This document shows, piece after piece, positions 1 to 10,860 of a DNA stretch of 64,000 nt. Location: contig NC_039364.1 of assembly GCF_003573695.1 (NCBI RefSeq), forward strand, positions 63,942,256 to 64,006,255, given 5' to 3'. Origin of the DNA: Papaver somniferum. Taxonomy: Eukaryota > Streptophyta > Magnoliopsida > Ranunculales > Papaveraceae. Every line of letters starts with the position of its first letter. Position 1 is the first letter of the stretch. The notes beneath the pieces are model-generated. The model searched no databases. It saw only the letters and a program-made list of their open reading frames with translations, and had not been told where the DNA came from. The position numbers and the translations under genes are program-made.

Positions 1-2105
1 AGTTGGATGGCTGAGATGATTTCCAGAAGTTTGTGCTAATTCATGAATTTTCGTAATCAGAAAATAATTTCCTATCTTCCCTCGCGAGAATATTTAGGTT
101 TTGAGCTCGTTTAGGAGGTGAAAACAGTCCGACAGTAAAACTCAGGAAGAATTCAGGAGGAATTCTGTCAGTTTTCAGCCATGACCTAGCTCGCCTTTTA
201 AGCTATATCTTTTAGATCGTTACTCCGATTGATATGATTTTTTAGTATGTTATGATAGACATCCATACAAAACTTTTGGAATGTATCTCATACTAAAATT
301 GGTTACCAAATGCTCCCAGTTGTTCGTCCAATCTTTGGGTGATCGATTGAAAGTGCTGGGGTCCTAGTTTGAGCAGGCCGATCGGCCATGTGCAAAGGTG
401 GGTTGCCAGTGAGCACGCTAATATATTCGGGGCCGCCTGAAATTGAATCTAAGCCACTTGATTTTTCCGGCAAAGATGTATGGTTGTGATCGATTTGCGA
501 CAGTAGCGTGTTGCCACAACACAACTTAGGGTTTCCAAAACAGCGCGTTTACCCTACTTTGGGAGCGATTCAACGCACTCTTGGTTTGTCGTGGGAAAGT
601 CGATCGACCAAGGATGTATTTGGGTCGCCGGTGAACACGCCAGTACCCTTTTGATCATTCGAGGGAAGATATATACCGTCCAACTAGGCTAGCTAAGTTG
701 GACGGATGTGATGAATTTTAGACCGTCATGGTCGGTCTTGGCTCGTTCGAACTCTTTTTCAACAGCGCGATCACCCTATTTCTAGTTGACGTTTGAGGGT
801 GTTGCGGGTGAATTAAATGGATTCCGACCGTCTTGGATGTTAGTGGGCCCACCGGTGGTCATCATGATGATCGCCTAGTCCCGCTAGGAGTAGGCTAGGC
901 CTACTGAATTGCGTGGCCAAATTGTGTGTCCGTGATCATTTTTTAAGACTGATACAGACAGTCTAGGTTTCCCTAAAGGAATTAGGCGCGTCGACCAACC
1001 AACTTCCAACTTTATTTAAAAGTGCGTGTGGTGGGTTTAAAGCGATCTGATTTGTCGATGGAAGGGGCCCGACCTCATTCAAAATGCATATGACGCATTT
1101 AGAGCTACCTAATTGGTCGATGGAAGGGGGGCCGACAAGCAGCATGGGGCCGGCCTCATTCTAAATGCATGTGGCGCATTTAAAGCGACCTGATTTGTCG
1201 ATGAAAGGGGGTCCGACAAGCAGCATGGGACCGGCCCCATTCTAAATGCATGTGACGCATTTAGAGCGACCTGATTGGTCTATGGAAAGGGGGCCGACAA
1301 GCAGCATGGGGTCGGCCTCATTCTAAATGCATGTGGCGCATTTAGAGCGACCTGATTGGTCGATGGGAAAGGGGGCCGGCAAGGGAAGCATGGAGCGCGG
1401 CCATCCGGCTACAGGTGGTGCCTGCTAGGGCGAACTGTCCAGCCATGTGGCGCGGCCACGCCTCCTCTTGTTGCTGCTCCTATTTTCCGCCGCTCCTCTT
1501 TTATTTCTTGCTTTCTGATTTTTGGCAGGACTTTGCTCCTACTAGTCCATGGCGGATTCATTTCCTAGCTTACCTAGGTTTGGTCTCGACCAATATGGTT
1601 CGAGATATTGCGTAGGGCGCAAAAAACCTAATTTTTGCAAATTGATAAAATTAGGTTACATGACTGAATTTTGCGGGTTACCGCAAAACCAATCAAATTT
1701 TGGTGAATTTTGCATACTGATACAAAAATGACTAATTTAATATTAAAGGGCAGCATAGCTTTGCGTGCCTTTGATTGAGTACTTCCACACACATCTCAGT
1801 CTTGACACTTTGGGAGATTCATGCTACTCTGCTGAGAGCGAACATTAGTCGTCATGTCATGTCAGTATTAAGAGTTCAACTGGGAAAATGGTATTACCCA
1901 GAAATTTACAGAATATTTGGGATTGTTGCTACATGCACCATTCTGGATAAATTTCATATAAATATACTTAATTGCTCAATACACATGTAAGTAAAGAGGC
2001 ATGAGCACTCATCACTTTTAAATGGCTCAACTTCTTTGTAGAATGATGGCGCATTAAATACAGGGTTTTACATTTTTATCCTTGAACTAAAAACCACCAT
2101 CAACA
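1..2105 (-). repeat. Partial LTR of a Tat-like family, minus orientation
   Basis: Read on the minus strand from 2105, the sequence starts TGTTGATGGTGG and then follows, block by block, the LTRs at 42007, 44904 and 51897. Shared blocks include the opening 150 bases, the 'gggaaa(c/t)ctagactgtc' block near 970, and the 'ctgtcgcaaat(c/t)gatcac' block near 500. It is interrupted by about 0.7 kb containing an 82-bp tandem repeat. Its far end lies outside the window. A perfect 9-bp hairpin stem, CCGTCCAAC/GTTGGACGG, sits at 676-705. The boundary at 2105 rests on the conserved terminal CAACA and on homology; no TSD is visible. Confidence 0.75.
1020..1390. repeat. Tandem repeat, about 82-bp unit
   Basis: Four to five imperfect copies are present, with unit starts near 1040, 1102, 1183, 1265 and 1346; the first copy is shorter. 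Each unit carries small inverted repeats: AAATGC/GCATTT, GACC/GGTC, and a GGCCGAC/GTCGGCC type stem. The array is absent from the three homologous LTRs elsewhere in the window, so it is a local insertion or expansion in this LTR. Confidence 0.85.
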
Positions 2106-2553
2106 CCGATGTAACCACGCGTTCATGATATTTTACCACTATATTTTACCCTTTTCTTTCCACTCGTGCAGAACACACGATGAGAAGAAACTCTTCGTGT
2201 CCTTGCAACTGTCTCCACGTCGTATCCGTAACTGGCACGTCTCTCCATTACTCCACTTTATGACCCGCTACTCCCTTAACCAGTTTGCCATTTCTTTGTT
2301 TTTCCCACCCATTTTAATAACCTGACTGGGGAGTCCAACCTCATAACTCCTCAACATTCGTTGGAGATTCTTCCGGTTCGCTTTAAGTCTCTCCCACCTT
2401 TGTCTTGCATCCTTTGTTCTTTTCTCTTATTTTGTTCATCTTCGTCCTTTTGCCGTCTTTCATTCATCACTTCTGCAATCGTCACTACCGTTCTTCGAAT
2501 TACGTCACCTTCATCATTATTTGATCAACATCATCATCTGATCACTATTATCA

Positions 2554-3842
2554 ATGGCAGGAAGATCATCATCCAGTCCCACACCGGCTGACAAAAGGTG
2601 CTGAAGTTATCGATTCCGGCTTGTGATTCTCTTGGTGAACTTGCTTCTTCCAGCTTCGGTTCGATGTCTCGAGCCGACATGCTAAGTGTTGTTCCCACCT
2701 GTGGTGCATTTATTTTCTTCGTGTAGGTTGTTTAGTTTTTTTATAGAAACAAGGATGATTTAGGTTGGCGCAGGAGGATAATCATCATCTTCTCTAAAGA
2801 GTTTCTTATGAAGAGACGAAAAGAAGGTGTGTTCAAGCCGAGGCTGATCTTCGTTCGGAGCATGAATGCTATCGAGGGATGGAGAAATAAGTCGCCAATA
2901 TTCAAGGTACACATAGGTATCTTTGTGATTTTTTTGTAGTAGATGCCCCAGACCTTAGTTTCCTAAGTCTTAGTATTTCCTGTTAAACCAAGTTCGTCAA
3001 GTAGAAGAAGATGCTGCTGGCGAGTACCGCTGCCTAAGCCGTGAATTGAAGTTACAGAAAAGTTATGTCGCCAACTATCAACAAAAGATAATAAACAAAG
3101 ATGATAAGATTAGTCGTCTAGAATTTGAGATTCGGAGACTCCATCAGTTATTTGAGAATCGGCTGTTTGTGAGGGCCCTTAAAGATAGGTGTTCGTCCCT
3201 TGAACTTCAAAAGCGAGATCTACTTACTGATCGAGATATTCTTACTCGTTGGAAGAGGGATGTTCAAGCTCGTATTCAAGAATTAGAGGCCACAATTCAG
3301 CAACACAGTCAAGCTGAACGAGATCTTCAGTAAGTTCAGTCACAGATGTATAGTCTTCACATTGCTCACGAGAGCCAAAGGGTTGTACAGGCAAATCACA
3401 TGAATACATGTCAAGCGGGAAAGGATCAAGCTCAGATTGATGAATTGACTTTAAAATTGAGCAGACTATGTTCTTCCTTTATCAAGGTTGATGAGAATTT
3501 AAACCTCGTTTTAACGATTCTCGCAGGTGTCTAGAGTCGTTATGTGATCTTCAAATTCCGGTGTTGTTTGTATTGTTAGTTTCTTTAAATATCGATACTT
3601 CTTTTATTTCAGCCGAACAAGGTAAAGTGAAAAGTCTTGAGAAGAGGTGCGCCAGTTGACAACAGAATTCCCAAACTCAGCGCGAGGAGCTCCTCAAGTC
3701 TCACCAACGCGATCTAGATGAGGAGAAAAAACTACGACGCTCAAGTTGCTGAAAAGTGAGAGCTAGGGTGAGGAAGTCGCTGGACGACAAGAAATCCAAG
3801 GCAAAGGGGAGGCAATCAGGATTTGTTCCCACCCCGAAGTAG
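2554..3842 (+). pseudogene. Antisense coiled-coil ORF (aORF-like) of a Tat-lineage element, decayed
   Basis: A probable start codon at 2554 sits in good context (atcaATGG) after a pyrimidine-rich leader, but its frame stops at 2599. Further coding pieces follow: one around 2830-2890; a long open stretch about 2990-3330 rich in E, K, Q, R and L in heptad-like order; another at 3346-3534; and a tail ending at the stop near 3842. Two gaps look like introns: about 2908-2990, and about 3528-3612, where a GT is followed by a pyrimidine tract and CAG. Predicted product: a largely helical coiled-coil protein of unknown function. It lies antisense, downstream of integrase and next to the LTR, the position of aORFs reported in Tat-lineage retrotransposons. 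A captured host gene fragment is the alternative. In-frame stops make it a pseudogene. Confidence 0.5.
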
Positions 3843-4093
3843 TCTTCATCTGTTTACTTTATAAACCCTTCGTTTTCTTCTTCCTTTTGAAACTTTGGGA
3901 TGCTGCTTCACCATCTTTGGCCCCTCAGATGAGGTTGTACCAAACTTACTTCAATTTCTTTCTTGGTGTTTGACTTTCACGCTCTATTTCCTTTCAACAT
4001 GTTCAAATTAGGAAGCATGTTACTTATTAATCAAGTCGTGTACACTCAACAAGGAGGGTCATTGGGCCCAATGCCATATCCCGATTGAGGAAA

Positions 4094-5983
4094 GTGAAAA
4101 CTACAGGGAGACCCATTCTCCCAGATTTTTCCACTGTCAAACCCACAAACAGAAAAGTTCAGGCGCGCACCCATTTTCCCATAAAAAATTCGTAGCAGAC
4201 CCATAATTTATGAAATTCTGCTTCTCAGTTTTTAAAAGGCCAAACTACCTTTTTCTTCGAGCGACGAACAGAGAGAAGTGAGAAGAAAACAATGGTGAAA
4301 TCCGATTCTTCGTTTTTAACATTTGGATTTTTCCCTTTGTCAAATCTTTTCCCAAATCCTTTTCTGAATAATCTTCTCAATAAAACTAGGGTTTCTGTTT
4401 CAAAATCTGCTGTTTAAATCTGGGGATTTTGGGTTTCTGTTGTCTTTGATTATTCGAGAAGTAAAAAGAAATTAAAATTGAAGTTGAAAAGGGTAAGAAG
4501 TGTGTTGCAGTATTTCGATATCAACTGAATTGGAAATTTTCATACCTTATTTGTCTCCATGTTTTTGATCTCAATCGGAAATTTATGATTAGATTTGAAT
4601 TAAAGATGTTATGCATAATGTCTTATGCATAACATCAGTTTTGTTTAGATGCATAAAACATTATGCATTATTTTGTTTTAGCTGCATAATGTCTTATGCA
4701 TTACTTTTGCACTTTTCTGGTTATGCATCAGTTTTGTTTAGATGCATAAGACATTATGCATTATTTTGTTTTAGCTGCATAATGTCTTATGCATTACTTT
4801 TTCACTTTTCTGGTTATGCATCAGTTTTTTTTAGATGCATAATACATTATGCATTATTTTTGTTTTAGCTGCATAATGTCTTATGCATTACTTTTTTTCA
4901 CTTTTCTGGTTATGCATCAATTTTTTTTAGATGCATAAGACATTATGCATTATTTTGTTTTAGCTGCATAATGTCTTATGCATTACTTTTCTCACTTTTC
5001 TGGTTATGCATCAGTTTTTTTTTAGATGCATAAGACATTATGCATTATTTTGTTTTAGCTGCATATTGTCTTATGCATTACTTTTTTCACTTTTCTGATT
5101 TACGGATTTTTATGCACGTGCATAATGTCTTCTGCATCATTTTGTTTAGTGCATAAGACATTATGCCATTATTATTTCTGCATAAAACATTATGCATTAT
5201 TTTTGTTTTAGCTGCATAATGTCTTATGCATTACTTTTTTCATTTTTCTGGTTATGCATCAGTTTTGTTTAGATGCATAAGACATTATGCATTATTTCGT
5301 TTTAGCTGCATAATGTCTTATGCTTTACTTTTTTTCACTTTTCTGGTTATGCATCAGTTTTTTTTAGATGCATAAGACATTATGCATTATTTTGTTTTAG
5401 CTGCATATTGTCTTATGCATTACTTTTCTCACTTTTTCTGGTTATGCATCAGTTTTTTTAGATGCATAAGACATTATGCATTATTTTTTTTTAGCTGCAT
5501 ATTGTCTTATGCATTACTTTTTTCACTTTTCTGATTTATGGATTTTTATGCACGTGCATAATGTCTTCTGCATCATTTTGTTTAGTGCATAAGACAATAT
5601 AAGGGAAAATTTAGCTGCATAACTTTTTTTTTCTGTTTCTTCTACTTGATTTTTTCTTCTTCGTCTGTTTCATCCATTTTTGTTGAAATGTATTCTAGGG
5701 TTTAGTCAAAAATGATTTACTTCTTTGAATCATCGATTTTAAATAATTTATTTCTTTAAATGATGGAGAAAAAATCTTTGCAGATCCGTTACAGAGATTA
5801 ATGGAGGAATAGGGAAAGAAACCGGCGGAGAAGAAAAAAATTATGCCCAAAAACGATGAAGGGTAATAGAGTCTTTCAGTACGTTTTAAATATTTTTAAA
5901 TAATTATGGATGCGACTGTATCATAAATTAATTGTGGGCCTGGCGGTAAGAATTTTTTTTTTAGGCCTGCGCCTAAGTTCCCC
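4094..5983. mobile_element. MULE-like non-autonomous DNA transposon, 9-bp TSD
   Basis: The 9-bp sequence TTGAGGAAA occurs at 4085-4093 and again at 5984-5992, as expected for Mutator-like elements. The termini are only weakly inverted: GTGAAAACTACAGGG on the left against GGGGAACTTAGGCG read inward from the right. A second block, 'cagacccataatttatga' (left) against 'caggcccacaattaattt' (right, reversed), extends the similarity. No transposase is encoded. The interior is dominated by the hairpin array at 4606-5612. It interrupts the 3' part of the Tat-like remnant. Confidence 0.7.
4606..5612. repeat. Tandem array of hairpin units, about 91-97 bp each
   Basis: Each unit contains TGCATAAGACATTATGCA, about 15-17 bases of T-rich spacer, then its exact reverse complement TGCATAATGTCTTATGCA, then a linker with 'cacttttctggttatgca'. 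Linker copies lie near 4720, 4811, 4908, 5001, 5249, 5346 and 5440. A divergent unit with 'atgcacgtgcataatg' recurs near 5095 and 5531, so a block of about 436 bp is itself duplicated. An apparent ORF through the array is a by-product of the periodicity. Confidence 0.9.
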
Positions 5984-6299
5984 TTGAGGAAACTCATCAT
6001 CGAGCTCAAATCCCGACGAGATGGGTGCTAGGTCTACCAATAATTTTTTCCTTGTGGGTCTACACCACCTCGGGATATTTCGGCTGTAATGCCCCTAGTT
6101 CGTCCACAACCTGAGGCGTCCCTTAGATTGTCGGGCCACCAAGAGTTCTGTATTGATGACCCGTTAGTTCTGTTCTAAGCAAAACTTTTAGACCACCTCG
6201 GCACTTGCTCATGCCACCGCCCTAAGTACGAATGGTCTGAAGACGCATTGGTCACCTCAGGACTTCCCCGAGTACGAATGACCAGTTAGTGATCATCGT

Positions 6300-7375
6300 A
6301 TTGTATAACCGTACCGTTTACGGATGGTATAATTTTAGATGTCTTATGTTCCAAGGATAGTCCTCCTCGGTTCCGTCTGGCTTTAGTACCTTGTATGCGC
6401 GCTCTCTGACTTTCGACACTACTGTATAAGGACCATCCCATCTAGGTGCTAAACTTTCCACCCGCCGTATCTCGCTCATATTCGGGTAACTCATACAATA
6501 CCAATTGTCCTAGGTGTAGTTCTATTGGACGAACCTTTTTATCATACTCTCTCCTCAACCTCCTTTGATAGTTCTCAATCTTCCGCAGAGAAATTTCTCT
6601 CGCCTCTTCTAAGTAATCTAACTTTTGCCAAGATTAGATCTTTCGTTAAGTTTCTCTCCCAAGCCTCTGTCTTGGTTGTCGGGATCATTATTTCAGTGGA
6701 AAGGGTTGCTTTGGTACTGTAGCTGAGCATGAAGGGTGATAAACCTATAGCTTCTCTTTTTTGTTGTCCGACAGGCCCATAAAATGTTATGCAACTGCTC
6801 GCATCATTTTCCATATTCTCTATCCAACTTTTTCTTCAAAGTATTGACAATTGTTTTGTTTGTAATTTTGGCCTGACCGTTTCTCTGGGGATAAATTGGG
6901 GTCATCTTTCTCTTCCTTATTTGAATGGTGTTGAATAGTAAGTCGATGTTTTTTCCTTGTAATTGCTTCTCATTATCCGATACGATTGCAGCAGGTATCC
7001 CGAACCGACAAATGATGTTCTCAAATAGGAATTTAAAAACATCTTTATCCTGAATATGCCTCAAAGCTGCATCTTCGACCCACTTAGTAAAATAATTGGT
7101 GGGAACTATCAGACACTAACCTATACCAACATGAAGTGGTCCCACAATATCTACTCCCCATTTTGCAAATTACCAAGGGCTTATTACTGAGTTTAGTGAA
7201 GTTGATGGTGCATCTAAGTTATTGCCATATCTTTGAAATTCTTCGCATACTTTTTCCAGGTGATTTCCGTCGTCATGCATGTAGGGCCAGAATTAGACCA
7301 TGGTTTTAATCTCTCTGAGCCAAACTTCTTCCCGAGATGTGATTTCAGGCATCACCATAGTGTAATTCTACCAAT
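6300..7375 (-). pseudogene. Tat-like Ty3/gypsy integrase, broken
   Basis: Reading leftward from about 7375, the minus strand shows the end of the zinc-binding region (KVCEEFQRYGN), the core start (WGVDIVGPL, first catalytic Asp), FTKWVE, the second catalytic region (SDNEKQLQG) and the PQRNGQA(K) block where the third acid is expected. The C-terminal part follows, with SPFMLSY and finally APRWDGPYTV. The third acid looks replaced: the family usually has GQAE, but here it reads GQAK. In-frame stops and shifts lie near 7110-7130 and 6800. This would be the DNA-joining enzyme that inserts retrotransposon cDNA. The match to Tat/Athila-type integrases is clear; the copy is dead. Confidence 0.85.
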
Positions 7376-7446
7376 ATCTTGTGACCTTATTTTTTACTTA
7401 AACATCTAAGGAAGGGTCCTAATAAGGATTGCCTGTACAATATACC

Positions 7447-9430
7447 TGAAAACGCAGAGGATACCAAATACACCCTTTTTTTGATAGGAGTATGAATATA
7501 TGTAGCACTTTTAACAATCAAAAGATACGGAAAAGTAAAAAGAACACACACACAAAAATTTTGTTTACGAGGAAACCAGAATAGCATAAAACCCCCGGGA
7601 CCTCTTCCAGATTGAACACCACACTGCATTAAGTTGCTACAGACACTAGCCTACTATCAGACTACAGACTGGAATGTAGTTGAGACTGAATCTACCCTCC
7701 AAACGGTTCAGTTACAGTCGCGCTCCTTATGTTTCTTGAACCTCGCAAGGTTCTACGTACTTGATTCCCTTAGCTAACGTCCTTTACAGCCTAAGAGTTG
7801 CTTCAGCCGAAGTGAATAATTTGGATACCAATCTGCCTCTAACAGATAAGCCTATTTGATTTCGTTTAGATCAAAGATCAAGCTGTGGAAATCTGTTCTG
7901 AATAGCAAGCTAGCAAACCTCACAAATCCGGAAATTACGACTCCCGAAGAGCATCCTAGATTCTTAACCATCTCTCAAGAACAATCGTCGAAAGATCAAC
8001 TAAGATCAGTCTTTAGATATCTATCTTGAGGAATCACAAAGTCTGAGACGAAAAAACTTTGTGACTACTATCTATCTTGCATGTTGCGAAAACCTCAATA
8101 ATAGAAAAGAAAGATCAAGATTCGTGAATTATAAAGGTAAAGATAGTTGGACCTGGCTTAACGAATCCCCAAGCGAAGTCTTTTTAGTCGTAGACCTAAA
8201 AGGTCAATAGAGGAAACTCTAGAATCAACTAGGACACAGAGTGTCAGGGATTGATTTTCCCAGTTGACAGAGATGCTTTATTTATAGTTCTCAAAGACCG
8301 GGGTTATCTTAGAATTCAAGCTAAGATAACTTGAGAATCAAGCAGACAAAACAGGTCTTTAAACTACAATAAAAGACTATACACGTAGGTTCGGTTAGAC
8401 CGAGTTCAGTAACCGTGTATAATGACTGTTCGGTTTGGCAAGTTATCCAAAGAACTAAAATCTACTTGATGTTCATTTAAACATCTAAGAAATTAATCAT
8501 GATTCAAACACCTAAGTGTTTTAATAAATCAATGAAGTCTTAGAATTGTTTGAGAGAGTTCCAGCAATGTAAACATATTAAAATAATAAGTCCTAGAACA
8601 TCTGCTAAACATTGTCATGACAGTTGATATAACAGTTCGCTAACCATAGGGCTTGTTCACAAGTCATGGTGCAACGGTTCATGAACCGAGTTCGTCAATC
8701 CTACTAGACTCCAGAACTCAGTTGACCACAATTCATGAACTGGTTTTTTTTTTTCATGAACTGGGTTCGCCAACTGCTATAGGTAATTAATCCAACCTAT
8801 AAAATTCAGTTCACCAGGTTTTCCTACCAGGTTCGTGAACTGTTCCTAACTGAACTTATGGTTTCCGAACTGGTTCACCAACCTTCATGTATTTCTGAAT
8901 CTCATATATCTATGGTTTGCAAACTGAGTTCGCCAACCTACCCTGAGTAGAAATTCAGTAAGTTTATGTATCTCTCTTTTGATGATTGAAACATTCCCTG
9001 GTGATATAATCATTTGCATGGGCAATTTTTAATTGATCCACAAATTAATTCATAAAACTAATATTGTTAATGACCTTTGAACATCCAATCGCTAAATCAT
9101 ATTTCGATATTTTTCACAAGACAAGCTTGACTCGAAAGATCTTCTTTGTTAATATACTATAAGTCATATGACATAGTCTCAATAGATAGAATGATGGTAT
9201 AGTGAGTAAAATAGAATGGTTCAGTCTTCTCATACGTGATACAGAAGTTCTCCAAAATGGCTTCGTCGATCTTCAGTCTTCAAGGGTGATCTATGATACT
9301 CAATTACAATTCTAACTATCTCAAACTTGAGTTAGTATACTAGAAATCAAGATATAGTTTTGATCTCATAACATTGACAAAAATCTTGAGATAACAAAAC
9401 TTGAAGGTTCAACCGAGCAATGCTCTAACA
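7447..9430 (-). repeat. 3' LTR of the Sirevirus-like element
   Basis: On the minus strand the LTR opens with TGTTAGAGCATTGCTCGG at 9430, directly after a polypurine tract. It closes at 7447, where the plus strand reads TGAAAACGCAGAGG, matching the end of the solo LTR at 12851 (TGAAAAGGCGAGGG). A TATA-like CTATAAATAA lies on the minus strand near 8280-8290. The shared 'acgaggaaacc' and 'cccgggacc' block is at 7567-7605 here and 13177-13208 in the solo LTR. Degenerate copies of a GTTCGTGAAC-like palindrome occupy about 8625-8945. Confidence 0.85.
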
Positions 9431-9446
9431 ATCTCCCCCTTTGTCA
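9431..9446 (-). other. Polypurine tract next to the 3' LTR
   Basis: The minus strand reads GACAAAGGGGGAGAT immediately before the LTR start TGTTAG. This is the expected plus-strand priming site for reverse transcription and fixes the orientation and boundary of the element. Confidence 0.85.
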
Positions 9447-10860
9447 ATTTTAGTGACAAAACTATTCAATACATGTGGATACAATAAATAAACTTTTCAG
9501 CCAATCCACTATGCTTGATTTCCTTGGTTCTTCAACACACGTCTTGAATTCTTCGTACTTCAAGTTCTTCTAATGCTCTGCATGTGTTCGTTTAACACTT
9601 TATTGTTGAAGATCCGTAGCAATAACAACTTATGAGAATGCTCAATAAGAGCTGTTTATAGAATGTGGTAAATACACTCTACTCATTAGTTGTTAAACAG
9701 AAACATAGTATTGCTACCTTCCTCAAAACTCAATTGCACCACAATTTTGAAGCACCCTTAGTCAATACATACTACTTTTGCAAAATAGGATAAGTAAACC
9801 TATAGATAATAATTCACTCCCCCTTACATGATGTTTTGTAAAAAGCCATATATATGTATGTAGTAAGATAATACTTAATAATTCCCCCCCCCTTTTGTCA
9901 ACAAAATTGGCGAAGGTGAAAGATATGGATAATTTTAAATCAATCAAAAGAGTTTCAAGACTAGAGAACACATACCAACCTTTAGTTTAGACGATTTCAA
10001 CAAATAAATCTCGGTTTGCATCAAGGAAACATAAGGCACAAGCATCTCCTACAATTCCACATCCGCACTCCCCACAAAGATATTACCATTAAGCACAAGT
10101 TCAAAAATAACTCTCCCTTATATATGTCATTTCCGAAAGAACGACATGAGCGACCTTACACTAGTCACAAGAGAAGGATTTTCTTGGACTTTAAATTTAA
10201 TATGCCAGTTACGAACAAATTAAACTTGTATCCAATATTTTTCTCTCTTCTCGCCAGTTACAAACAAAGAAGTTAAAAATAGCGATCTTAATGTTAGAGG
10301 CACTAAGATGCAATATTTTTCGCGAGAAAAACCATCAACACAAACTATTCTCTATGCCAGTTACGAACTAGAGAACAATTAGTACGATATGACTCAACAT
10401 AAGAATTATAACTTCTCTAGCCATGAACGAACGTAGAGATTAAAGTTCACCACTTATTCCATGGTGGTGACACAATCAAGGAGATAAGTCGATCCCTAAA
10501 TAATATCATATGGAATCCTGTAGCAGTTTATTCACAAAATAGTGTTACCATGAAGATCAAAACTGCCATTCTCTAAATAGTTTACTCCTCTTTTGCAAGA
10601 GTTAAAGAGCTTAACATATGAGAAAATATGAGATATATGTTATAATCACCAATAACGATACCATAGAACAAATCTCACAAAATAAGATGTACCTTTTACT
10701 AAACACTAGACAAAAGTCATCAGAAAGCCATGTTTCATAGAATACCTCTGCAGGAAAATGAATCACAATCTTAGATAAAGAAAGATACCGAACTCAAGTT
10801 AAATTTCCCAAAAACATATAAGAATAAGATCAGGGGGAATAACGAGCAGAAACTAATGAA
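9447..10860 (-). other. Non-coding 3' region of the Sirevirus-like element
   Basis: No coding sequence is recognisable in this 1.4 kb. It contains further purine tracts on the minus strand, at about 9817-9830 and 9884-9900 (a C10 run on the plus strand followed by TTTTGTC). A short motif GCCAGTTACGAAC recurs at 10204, 10253 (variant) and 10356. Multiple polypurine tracts in this position are a reported hallmark of Sireviruses. Confidence 0.65.

Larger units (their letters stand above)
1..7446 (-). mobile_element. Tat-like Ty3/gypsy retrotransposon remnant (3' half)
   Basis: This minus-strand element reads, from right to left, integrase (about 7375-6300), non-coding 3' sequence, an antisense coiled-coil ORF (2554-3842, plus strand) and an LTR (2105 to the window edge). 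A MULE-like insertion occupies 4094-5983. The gag, protease and RT regions are absent; the right side is cut off by a copia LTR beginning at 7447. The order integrase, antisense ORF, LTR is known from plant Tat-lineage elements. That all parts derive from a single insertion is inferred from order and orientation, because the other LTR is not in the window. Confidence 0.6.

Noticed and set aside
1356..1731. Overlapping short ORFs beside the 82-bp array
   Set aside because: Three frames are open at once in repeat-derived sequence; no motif in any.
4606..5612. Possible CRISPR-like array
   Set aside because: Units are almost identical throughout with no unique spacers, and the setting is a plant MULE-like element.
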